From the NCBI GenBank assembly GCA_003694235.1, contig RFKO01000044.1, positions 1-15,800 on the forward strand: a DNA stretch of 15,800 nt. Direction: 5' to 3'. A model generated the notes under the pieces. It made no database searches. It worked only from the letters and a program-made list of their open reading frames with translations, and was not told where the DNA came from. The position numbers and the translations under genes were made by a program. The stretch's first letter is position 1, and the number at the start of each line of letters is the position of its first letter. This stretch comes from Anaerolineae bacterium (GTDB lineage Bacteria > Chloroflexota > Anaerolineae > Anaerolineales > UBA11858). Positions 6,881 through 13,095 of this stretch are shown one piece after another.

Positions 6881-7696
6881 ATGAACTACGAAACCGATCC
6901 CATACCTGAAGAAAACATCATCGAAGAAGAGGAGATCATCAACGCCGAGGAGGAAGCAAAGCAGCAGAAACCGGCCGCGGTGACCATCGTCATCCAGAGC
7001 TGGGCTACGCCGATCGTGGCTGTGTTGATGTTGATCCTCGGCTTCGCCGCCGGATACTACGGCGGCCCGTTGATCCGCGAGCGCAACGCCCCACCGGCTA
7101 CGGCCGAGCCTGCCGCCCAGGTCCCCACGGACAACCAGGCGCAGCGCGAAGCGCTGATGGAAACCGTGGTGAGTATGACGCGCCACTTTCGCGGCGACCC
7201 CGAAGCGCCGGTCACCATCATCGAATTCAGCGACTTTCAATGACCGTTCTGCGGGCGTTTTGCCGCTGACGCGGGGCGTCAGATCCAAGAAACTTACATC
7301 AGCCAGGGGCTTGTTCGCCTGGGCTACGTCCACTTTGCCTTCCTGGGCGAGGAATCCTTCTGGGCTGCCGAGGCCAGCGAGTGCGCCGCCGAACAGGATG
7401 CCTTCTGGGAATTTCACGACTACCTGTTCGAGCACCAAAACGGTGAAAACCGCGGCGCGTTCAGCAAGGATAACCTGAAGCAGTTCGCCGCCGACCTGGG
7501 GCTGGACACCGCCGCGTTCAACGAATGCCTGGACAGCGGAAAATACAGCGACCTGGTACAGGAAGAAGTCAATCAGGCGCAACAACTGGGCGTGCGCTCC
7601 ACACCCACCTTCGTGGTCAACGGACAGCCGGTGATGGGGGCGCAACCCTTCCAGGTCTTCCAGCAAATCATCGAAGACATTCTCGCCGGCGAATAA
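6881..7696 (+). CDS. Selenocysteine-containing DsbA-like thiol:disulfide oxidoreductase (in-frame TGA = Sec121)
   Basis: This is a membrane-anchored extracytoplasmic thioredoxin-fold protein of the DsbA/BdbD type, which would oxidise or isomerise disulfides in exported proteins. Residues 1-41 are acidic and probably cytoplasmic, 42-62 form one membrane helix, 63-106 a linker, and 107-271 the DsbA domain. The active-site region reads VTIIEFSDFQ-[TGA]-PFCGRF, where homologues have a CPFC centre, so the codon at 7241-7243 replaces the nucleophilic first cysteine and C124 is the second. The frame then stays open for 150 codons with family features: SFWAAEASECAAEQ, a second cysteine pair C168/C216, STPTFVVNG with cis-proline P242, and a TAA stop. 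AGGAG at 6871-6875 supports the start. A SECIS-like hairpin follows the TGA. Alternatives are a nonsense mutation or sequencing error; the intact downstream frame and the exact position argue against decay. The Sec machinery itself is not in the window. Confidence 0.88.
7241..7243 (+). other. Recoded TGA codon, predicted selenocysteine 121
   Basis: The TGA occupies the first position of the CxxC-type motif (U-P-F-C). The next base is C, and UGAC is known as a poor termination context. Other genes in the window use TGA as a normal stop, which excludes general reassignment to Trp, Gly or Cys. Confidence 0.85.
7266..7282 (+). promoter_or_regulatory. Candidate bacterial SECIS hairpin
   Basis: CTGACGC pairs perfectly with GCGTCAG around a GGG loop, giving a 17-nt hairpin inside the coding sequence. 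The stem begins 22 nt and the loop 29 nt after the TGA. Bacterial SECIS elements lie immediately downstream of the UGA and have a short loop with a G in its first positions; this hairpin fits within the distance range I recall (about 16-37 nt to the loop). E. coli fdhF has its SelB-binding 17-nt hairpin closer, 11 nt after the UGA. A weaker competing pairing of GCGG (7251-7254) with CCGC (7263-7266) exists. Confidence 0.68.
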
Positions 7697-7713
7697 TCCC
7701 TACAGAGAAACAG

Positions 7714-7746
7714 CAAGGCGAGGGTTGTACCCTCGCCTTGTTTGTG
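7714..7746. terminator. Strong intrinsic terminator, probably bidirectional
   Basis: A perfect 12-bp stem (CAAGGCGAGGGT at 7714-7725 with ACCCTCGCCTTG at 7729-7740) has a TGT loop and is followed by TTTGTGTT on the plus strand. It starts 17 bp after the selenoprotein TAA, so it marks the true end of that gene. On the minus strand the arm is followed by a weaker T-containing tract (CTGTTTCTCTG), so it can also serve the convergent MFS gene. Confidence 0.88.
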
Positions 7747-8982
7747 TTAAACCGCCTCCCCCTGGTAACGCCGCAATGCTGGCCAGCGTCGGGCGATCCA
7801 GCCCACCGCGGCGATACAACCCAGCCCGCCGGTGATCACCGCCAGCGGCGCGCCGAGGAACTGCGCGACCAGGCCAGCCTCGATCTCCCCCAACTGCGGC
7901 CCCCCCATGAAGAATATCTGGTTGATGCTGGTCATCCGCCCGCGGATGTAGTCCGGCGTCTGTAACTGCCGGATGGTGTTGCGGATGATCATGCTGACCG
8001 TGTCCGAAGCCCCCATCAGCGCCAGGGCGAGGAAGCTCAACTCGTAGCGGCGCGAAACCCCGAACACCACCGTCCACAACCCATACGAGACCACCGCCCC
8101 CAGCAGCACCGCGCCCTGCCGCCGGATGACGCGCACCTGCGAGACGATCAACGCCGTCGCCGCCGCGCCCACCGACTGCGCGGCCGAAAGCCAGCCATAG
8201 CCGATCTCGTTCACGCCCAGGATGTCGCGGGCGAAGATGGGCAGCAGCGCGTTGGCCGAGGAGAAAAACGTGGCAAAGAAATCCAGGATCATGCTGGAGA
8301 GGATGATGGGATGGTCGAGGATGAACTTAATTCCTTCAAGGATGGCGGTCAGATTGGCAAAGGGGCCGCCGCCCCGGACGGCAATCTGCTGCTCCACCGG
8401 CCCCATCAGGAACAGGGCCAGGAACAGCGCCAGGTAAGAGAGGGCGTTGAGCGCGTACACCCACGGCTGCCCCAGATAGCCGATCACCATGCCGCTGAGC
8501 GCCGGGCCGACGATCGAACCGGCGGTGAAGGCCATGGATTGCATGCTGAAGGCGTTGGGCAGGTCAACCGCCGGCACCAGATTGGGCGTGAGCGACTGCC
8601 GCGCCGGCAGGCCGTAGGAAGTGGCAATCGCGTCGATCACCGTCAGGGCGTAGATGTGCCAAAGGGCGATGGCATCTGTCCAGGTAAGCCAGGCCAGCGT
8701 GAGCGCGGTCGCCATGCGCACGCTCTGCGTGATGTAGAGCACCTTGCGGCGGTCGAAGCGGTCGGCCACCAGCCCGCCGAAGAGGGAGAAGATCACGATC
8801 GGCCCAATGCGCGCCGCGCCGATCGCGCCCAGGGCAATCGGCTGATCGCTCAGCAGACGGATGTGCCACAACAGCGCCCAGAACTGCATCTGCGAACCGG
8901 CCACCGAGATCAGCAAACCGATCCACAACAGACGGAAACGGCGATGGAGCAAAGAGGGAGGAATGTGCAGCCAGGTTTTCAA
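7747..8982 (-). CDS. MFS exporter, DHA3/EntS-like (second of a tandem pair)
   Basis: This is a 411-residue inner-membrane protein of the major facilitator superfamily with about twelve membrane segments. The cytoplasmic loop motif A, GGLVADRFDRRK, is at 69-80. The C-terminal segment RGRMTSINQIFFMGGPQLG is shared almost word for word with the neighbouring transporter, so the two are tandem paralogues. The family includes drug and siderophore exporters; the substrate here cannot be told. I chose a TTG start at 8982 because GAGGTG at 8993-8988 stands seven bases before it and the upstream gene ends only four bases earlier. The ATG at 9060 would give a 26-residue extension overlapping the upstream gene, with no family resemblance. 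The gene converges on the selenoprotein gene at the terminator. Confidence 0.9.
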   Translation of the reverse strand: MKTWLHIPPSLLHRRFRLLWIGLLISVAGSQMQFWALLWHIRLLSDQPIALGAIGAARIGPIVIFSLFGGLVADRFDRRKVLYITQSVRMATALTLAWLTWTDAIALWHIYALTVIDAIATSYGLPARQSLTPNLVPAVDLPNAFSMQSMAFTAGSIVGPALSGMVIGYLGQPWVYALNALSYLALFLALFLMGPVEQQIAVRGGGPFANLTAILEGIKFILDHPIILSSMILDFFATFFSSANALLPIFARDILGVNEIGYGWLSAAQSVGAAATALIVSQVRVIRRQGAVLLGAVVSYGLWTVVFGVSRRYELSFLALALMGASDTVSMIIRNTIRQLQTPDYIRGRMTSINQIFFMGGPQLGEIEAGLVAQFLGAPLAVITGGLGCIAAVGWIARRWPALRRYQGEAV

Positions 8983-8986
8983 TGTT

Positions 8987-10216
8987 TCACCTCTGAATGT
9001 TTTCGACGCCCTGATAACGGCGGAATTGCGGCCAGCGCCGGTCGATCCAGGCCACACCAAGCACGCAGGCCACGCCCCCCAGCGCGATGGCCAGCGGCAC
9101 GCCGATCAGACTGCCCAGAAAGCCGGATTTGACATCCCCCAGATACGGCCCGCCCATGAAGAAAATCTGGTTCACGCTGGTCATGCGCCCGCGCAGCCGG
9201 TCGGGGGTCTGGAACTGGCGGATGGCGCTGCGCACGATGGTGCTGACCGCGTCGGCGGCGCCCATCAGGTAGAGGGCGGCCGTCGAGAGCCAGAAAGCGC
9301 GCGACAGGCCGAAGAGCACCGCCCCCGCGCCGATCATCCCCACCGCGCCCAGCACCAGACGGCCCTGCCCCCGCACGGTGCGAAGCTGCGCGAACACCAG
9401 CCCGGCGGTCAACGCGCCCAGCATCGGCGCGGCGGTCAGCAGCCCGTAGGCCGAACCCGAAACGTGCAGGATGTCGCGCGCCACGTAAGAAAGCAGCGAA
9501 TCGGCGCGCGTCATCACCGTGGCGAGGAAGTCCAGTAACATGGCCGGCAGAATCAACGGGTGGGTGAAGGTAAAGCGCACGCCCTCGCGGATGGCCTCCC
9601 AATCCACGCCGCGACCGCGCGGGGCGGCGTTCTCCTGGGGGACATCGCCCATCAGCGCCAGGGTGAGCACCATGCCGGCGAAGAACAAAAACGCGCCCAG
9701 GTAGGAAGCCTGCTCGCCCAGCCGCTCCAGCAGCAGGCCGTTGAGCAGCGGGCCGGCCACCCCGCCGATTTGCAGCGCCAGCGTCTCCAGCCCCAGCGCG
9801 TTTGTGAGCGCCTCCTCGGGGACGATGTTGGGCGTCAGGGCGTAGCGCGCCGGCAAATCGAGCAAAAAGGCAGCGGTGTGCACCAGCAACAAGGCATAGA
9901 TCATCCACAATTGCAATCGGCCGGAGAGGGTGAGCAGCGCCAGCGTGAGGGCGGTCAACCCCATCAGGCTTTGCGTGAGCATGGTCAGCTTGCGGCGGTT
10001 GAGGCGGTCGGCCAACACACCGGCGAACAGGGAAAGCGTCAGGGTGGGCAGCAGCCGCAACAAGCCGATGCTCCCCAGGGCGGCCGGGTTATCTGTGAAC
10101 GCCCGAATGTGCCAGGGCAGCGTCCAGATCAACATCTGGTTGCCCGTCCAGGAGAGCAGCATGCCCAGCCAGAAGATGAGGAACTGGCGGTGACGGAGGG
10201 CGGGGGGGAGGGTCAT
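8987..10216 (-). CDS. MFS exporter, DHA3/EntS-like (first of a tandem pair)
   Basis: This 409-residue major facilitator protein has about twelve membrane segments. Motif A, AGVLADRLNRRK, is at 65-76 and the C-terminal RGRMTSVNQIFFMGGPYLG matches its downstream paralogue. Both proteins end with a similar RRYQG tail. The pair most likely arose by gene duplication; they might act separately or as a heteromeric pair, but nothing in the sequence decides this. The start is ATG at 10216. No Shine-Dalgarno sequence is visible, because the upstream 50 bp are a heptamer repeat array. It follows nadE after 52 bp in the same direction. A link between NAD synthesis and the exporters is not evident. The substrate is unknown. 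Confidence 0.9.
   Translation of the reverse strand: MTLPPALRHRQFLIFWLGMLLSWTGNQMLIWTLPWHIRAFTDNPAALGSIGLLRLLPTLTLSLFAGVLADRLNRRKLTMLTQSLMGLTALTLALLTLSGRLQLWMIYALLLVHTAAFLLDLPARYALTPNIVPEEALTNALGLETLALQIGGVAGPLLNGLLLERLGEQASYLGAFLFFAGMVLTLALMGDVPQENAAPRGRGVDWEAIREGVRFTFTHPLILPAMLLDFLATVMTRADSLLSYVARDILHVSGSAYGLLTAAPMLGALTAGLVFAQLRTVRGQGRLVLGAVGMIGAGAVLFGLSRAFWLSTAALYLMGAADAVSTIVRSAIRQFQTPDRLRGRMTSVNQIFFMGGPYLGDVKSGFLGSLIGVPLAIALGGVACVLGVAWIDRRWPQFRRYQGVENIQR
8988..8993 (-). promoter_or_regulatory. Ribosome-binding site deciding a TTG start
   Basis: GAGGTG on the minus strand overlaps the TGA stop of the upstream MFS gene and stands six to seven bases before TTG at 8982. It is the main reason for preferring TTG over the upstream ATG. 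Confidence 0.7.
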
Positions 10217-10220
10217 GAGG

Positions 10221-10272
10221 CAGTTAGCAGTGAACAGTTATCAGTGAGCAGTGAACAGTGAGCAGTTATCAG
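10221..10272. repeat. Seven tandem 7-nt repeats between nadE and the MFS gene
   Basis: Seven units in perfect 7-nt register follow the pattern CAGT(T/G)A(G/A/T): CAGTTAG, CAGTGAA, CAGTTAT, CAGTGAG, CAGTGAA, CAGTGAG, CAGTTAT, then CAG. The last unit includes the nadE stop codon. On the minus strand the array forms the whole leader of the MFS gene and carries no ribosome-binding site. Variation is limited to the same positions in each unit, as in degenerate short tandem repeats known from cyanobacteria and Chloroflexota. Confidence 0.88.
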
Positions 10273-11102
10273 GTCCCCCAGTCGCGCAGGTAGAGGAAGT
10301 CGTAGCCGACGGTGCGGTTGCTCAGCTTGGCGATGGGCGGCAACATGCGTTTGAACTGATTGCGGCGCACCCGCTCCCAGACCGCCTGCACAAATTCGGC
10401 CTGGAAACCGGCCAGCACGCAGTCATGAAGGCTGAAGCGCTCATCCACCAGCAAATAAAGTAACTGATCCACCTCGGCGTAGGTGAAGCCCAGTTCGCCC
10501 TCATCGGTCTGGCCGACCCACAAATCCGCAGAGGGCGGCTTGGCGATGATCTCCTGGGGCACGCCGACCGCAGCCGCCAGTTGCCGCACCTGCGTTTTGT
10601 ACAGGTCACCGATCGGGTTGAGGGCGCAGGCCGAATCGCCGTAGAGCGTGCTATACCCCAGCAAAATCTCGGTCTTGTTGCCGGTGCCCACCACCAGCCC
10701 ACCGAAGGCTTCGGACTGATCGTAGAGCACGATCATGCGGGCGCGGGCCATCACATTGCCGCAGCGGGTGGCGCTCATCTCCGGGAAGCGCGCGAACAGC
10801 GGTTCCACCATCTCGGTGATGGGGATGGTGACAGATTGCACACCGGTTTTCTCGATCACCTGCTGCGCGTGTTCCAGAGAATCGGGCGAGGAGGTGCGAT
10901 AGGGCATGCGCACGGCGAGCACGTTTTCCGGCCCCAGCGCCTCGGCGGTCAGGAAGCAACTCAACGCGGAGTCAATGCCGCCTGAAAGGCCGATCACGGC
11001 GCGCGAGAAGCCGGCGCGGCCGATCTCGCTGCGGATGAAGCGCGTGAGCACTCCCCGTGCCAGGTCGGTGTTGATGGTCAGGTCTATGGGACGATGGAGC
11101 AT
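10269..11102 (-). CDS. nadE: NAD+ synthetase, ammonia-dependent type (NadE)
   Basis: NadE adenylates deamido-NAD+ with ATP and replaces AMP by ammonia to give NAD+, the last step of NAD synthesis. The 277-residue protein is the synthetase domain only. The ATP-pyrophosphatase P-loop SGGIDS is at 40-45. GTGNKTEILLGYSTLYGDSA and PIGDLYKTQVRQLA carry the deamido-NAD and dimer-interface features, and PPSADLWVGQTDEGELGF matches the C-terminal substrate loop. I chose ATG at 11102, seven bases after AAGGAGG, over the in-frame GTG at 11105, which is only four bases from it. The gene overlaps the nitrilase stop by one base within TGATG. The lack of a fused glutaminase domain and the adjoining nitrilase suggest a two-subunit glutamine-dependent enzyme. 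The final codon and stop run into the heptamer repeat. Confidence 0.95.
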   Translation of the reverse strand: MLHRPIDLTINTDLARGVLTRFIRSEIGRAGFSRAVIGLSGGIDSALSCFLTAEALGPENVLAVRMPYRTSSPDSLEHAQQVIEKTGVQSVTIPITEMVEPLFARFPEMSATRCGNVMARARMIVLYDQSEAFGGLVVGTGNKTEILLGYSTLYGDSACALNPIGDLYKTQVRQLAAAVGVPQEIIAKPPSADLWVGQTDEGELGFTYAEVDQLLYLLVDERFSLHDCVLAGFQAEFVQAVWERVRRNQFKRMLPPIAKLSNRTVGYDFLYLRDWGT

Positions 11103-11953
11103 CACATCCCCTCCTTGGCCGTCAGACGGGCGAGTTCACGTTGCACCAGGGCGGTACGCTCGTCGCGCAGCAACGGCAGGCGCGCCCGCGTGCGGCGCAG
11201 CTGTCGCAAATCAATCTCCACAGTCAGCACTGTTTCTTCGAAATACGGCGCCTGTCCGACCAGGCGTCCATTAGGGTCAAAAACGGTCGAACCGCCCCAA
11301 AAGTTCAGTCCATCCTCGAAACCCACGCGGTTGGCGTGAACCACAAAACAGGTGAACAGGCTGGCATAGGCCTGATTAATGCGTTCCACCCAGGCAGCCG
11401 ATTCCAGTTTCCCGGCGTGGGAGATCCCCCGCCCCGGCGAAGCGGAGGTGAAGATCAACAGATCTGCGCCGTCCAGCCAGAGCAGATAAGGCGGGGAAGC
11501 GTGCCAGAAATCTTCACAGATGGCGATGCCGGCGCGCCCGAAGTCCGTGTCGAAAGCGCGCACCGCATCCCCCCAGGCGAAAAAACGTCCTTCATCGAAC
11601 AAACCGTAGGTAGGCAGGTACACTTTGTGGTGCACATGACGCACCTCGCCTCGCGAGAGGTAGGCCGCGGCAATGTAGAATCGATGGCGAGAATCTTCAT
11701 CCACAAAGCCGACCACGATGTCCACATCCTGGCTGGCGCCCAGCAACGGAGCGAAAACGGGGTCGTCCGGCGATGGGCGATGGGCCACCGCGGGGGTGAG
11801 ATCTTGCAGGGCATAGCCGCTGAGCGATAGTTCGGGGAAAACGATCAGATCGGCATCTTCCTCCCGCGCCTGCTTTATGCAGGCCAGATGTTTCTCCAGG
11901 TTGGCTTCCACATCACCCAGGCGAGTGTTGATTTGCGCCAGAGAAATCTTCAT
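11102..11953 (-). CDS. Nitrilase-superfamily amidase, probable glutaminase partner of NadE
   Basis: This 283-residue cytoplasmic protein is a carbon-nitrogen hydrolase with the complete Glu-Lys-Cys triad: E41 in FPELSLSGY, K110 in HHKVYLPTYGLFDEGR and C146 in AICEDFWH. YGLFDEGRFF is characteristic of the glutaminase domain at the N-terminus of fused glutamine-dependent NAD synthetases. It most likely hydrolyses glutamine and supplies ammonia to the NadE encoded next to it, though other amidase roles remain possible. The ATG at 11953 has GGAGGG seven bases upstream and overlaps the stop of the Lgt-like gene by four bases (ATGA). The open frame continues 95 codons upstream, but that part is a shadow of the Lgt-like gene. 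Its TGA overlaps the nadE start, so the two are translationally coupled. Confidence 0.9.
   Translation of the reverse strand: MKISLAQINTRLGDVEANLEKHLACIKQAREEDADLIVFPELSLSGYALQDLTPAVAHRPSPDDPVFAPLLGASQDVDIVVGFVDEDSRHRFYIAAAYLSRGEVRHVHHKVYLPTYGLFDEGRFFAWGDAVRAFDTDFGRAGIAICEDFWHASPPYLLWLDGADLLIFTSASPGRGISHAGKLESAAWVERINQAYASLFTCFVVHANRVGFEDGLNFWGGSTVFDPNGRLVGQAPYFEETVLTVEIDLRQLRRTRARLPLLRDERTALVQRELARLTAKEGM
11110..11116 (-). promoter_or_regulatory. Strong ribosome-binding site for nadE
   Basis: AAGGAGG on the minus strand lies inside the end of the nitrilase gene, seven bases before ATG 11102 and four before GTG 11105. Spacing favours the ATG. Confidence 0.75.
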
Positions 11954-12687
11954 GTTTCTTCCCTCCAGTTCCAGCCGGCATACAACAGCGCCAGCACAGC
12001 CAGGCCGGCATACACGTAAACGTCGAGCGGCAGATTCATCCAGCGCAGCACAGGGTCGGCGCGCAACAAGGAGGCCAGCCCAAGCACCAGACAGACAGCG
12101 GCCACGCCCAGGCCGAACATCGAGGCTGATGAAGGAACATACCCCTCGCCGCGGGCACGCTCCAGTCCCCAGGCCGCCAGCAAAAGCAGCAGCGTCGCCA
12201 GCAGTTGTAGCGGCAGGCGAGGAGAGACCTCGCCCCACTCATCCAGGGTGGGAATGCCCCACCATCTCCCGGTCTCAGCGCCGTAGAACACGCCCTCCGA
12301 CCAGCACCCCAGCAACGCGGCCATGGTCAGCGTGAACAACAGCGACAACAACGCCTCGCCGCGGGCGGCCAGCGCACGGCGAGCGGCCAGCCCGAAGGCC
12401 AACAACCCGCCGACCAGTGCGCCGCTCCCTGCCAGACCGCCTTCCCAAAACTGCACCGCCAGCCCCGGGTGTTGCCGATAATACGCCCAATGGGCGATCA
12501 CATAAGCCGCTCTGCCGGCCAGCAGCGCGCCGATCAGCGCCCAAACACCGTTTGCAAACACCTGCTCGGCCTCTCCCTGCGGGCTGCGCGTCACGCTCAA
12601 CGCCAGACCAAGCACCGCGCCCACGGCGAGCACCAGGCTGAAAGTGTACACCGGCACACCGCCGGGCAGGTAGAAGGCCACACTCAT
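11950..12687 (-). CDS. Lgt-family-like integral membrane protein with degenerate active site
   Basis: This 245-residue protein has about seven hydrophobic segments and resembles prolipoprotein diacylglyceryl transferase. GRAAYVIAHW at 58-67, FWEGGLAGSGALVGG at 80-94 and LGCWSEGVFYG at 126-136 align with the Lgt stretches GRxxY, HGGL..G..GG and (R)xGCFxxGCCYG. PRLPLQLL at 156-163 corresponds to PRHPSQLY. Several residues important in E. coli Lgt are missing: the HGG histidine is E82, the arginine before GCF is L125 or L126, and the HPSQ segment has lost His and Ser. It may be a non-catalytic relative or an enzyme with altered chemistry. The start ATG at 12687 gives a normal family N-terminus; no strong ribosome-binding site is seen. 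The 300-codon open extension upstream crosses a dispersed repeat and is not protein-like. It heads the nitrilase-nadE operon. Confidence 0.7.
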   Translation of the reverse strand: MSVAFYLPGGVPVYTFSLVLAVGAVLGLALSVTRSPQGEAEQVFANGVWALIGALLAGRAAYVIAHWAYYRQHPGLAVQFWEGGLAGSGALVGGLLAFGLAARRALAARGEALLSLLFTLTMAALLGCWSEGVFYGAETGRWWGIPTLDEWGEVSPRLPLQLLATLLLLLAAWGLERARGEGYVPSSASMFGLGVAAVCLVLGLASLLRADPVLRWMNLPLDVYVYAGLAVLALLYAGWNWREET

Positions 12688-12773
12688 ACCCGAAATGATA
12701 CCACCACCGCCAGATGCCCGGCAACATGCCCGCATATATAAGTATCTATCCGAAAACGTGGGACGCTTTGCTC

Positions 12774-12876
12774 TGTCATTCTGAGGGCGCTTTAGCGCCC
12801 GAAGAATCTCTCTCCTCTGGCCAGATGCTTCGATAAACTCAGCACAGATGCTTCGGCCTTCGGCCTCAGCATGACA
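12774..12876. repeat. MITE-like palindromic repeat with imperfect terminal inverted repeats
   Basis: The ends TGTCATTCTGAG (12774-12785) and CTCAGCATGACA (12865-12876) are inverted repeats matching at 11 of 12 positions, 103 bp end to end. Inside are a perfect 6-bp hairpin GGGCGC-TTTA-GCGCCC (12785-12800), GAAGAATCTC, two copies of AGATGCTTCG and tandem CTTCGGC units. From memory, TGTCATTCTGAG...GAAGAATCT sequences are abundant dispersed repeats in several environmental lineages. No transposase is present, so any movement would be non-autonomous. Confidence 0.7.
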
Positions 12877-13051
12877 CAAGGGTGATGATTTCGTCAGCCC
12901 TTCGTGGCCTCTGCACGGCCTCTTTGCCACACTCAGGGCAAGGCTCGATGAATTGCCTGACCCGGCCCCTTCGCGAATTTTCGGACAGGTTCTAAAGCAC
13001 ATCGGGCAGGGCAAGGCCGTCCCGCCGGATGGTGAGCGGCCGCGATTGATG

Positions 13052-13057
13052 TATAAT
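13052..13057 (+). promoter_or_regulatory. Possible -10 element for the GNAT-nfeD-SPFH operon
   Basis: A perfect TATAAT lies 38 bp before the GNAT gene start. No clear -35 hexamer is found 16-18 bp upstream. The position is right for a promoter of the plus-strand operon. Confidence 0.45.
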
Positions 13058-13095
13058 GACAATACGCTGCAACCCACACCCAAAGGAGATGCCCA

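Larger units (their letters stand above)
12688..13095. other. 408-bp divergent intergenic region
   Basis: No gene is credible here; frames crossing it are not protein-like. It holds an AT-rich block at 12731-12750 that may include a minus-strand -10 for the Lgt-like/nadE operon, the palindromic repeat at 12774-12876, a direct repeat of CAGGGCAAGGC (in the 12930s and near 13010), and a plus-strand -10 at 13052-13057. The part from 12880 to 13020 has no recognisable function and looks like degraded repeat sequence. Confidence 0.6.

Noticed and set aside
6881..7243. A complete 120-residue protein ending at TGA, or a pseudogene broken by a nonsense mutation
   Set aside because: The downstream frame is intact for 150 codons with the CPFC partner cysteine, cis-Pro motif and terminator, and the TGA falls precisely on the catalytic cysteine with a hairpin behind it. 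A random nonsense change would rarely be so placed.
7525..7965. Plus-strand frame over the end of the selenoprotein gene and the start of the MFS region
   Set aside because: Out of frame with the conserved DsbA sequence, runs through a strong terminator and opposes the MFS gene.
10221..10272. CRISPR-like array
   Set aside because: Units are 7 nt with no spacers; this is a short tandem repeat.
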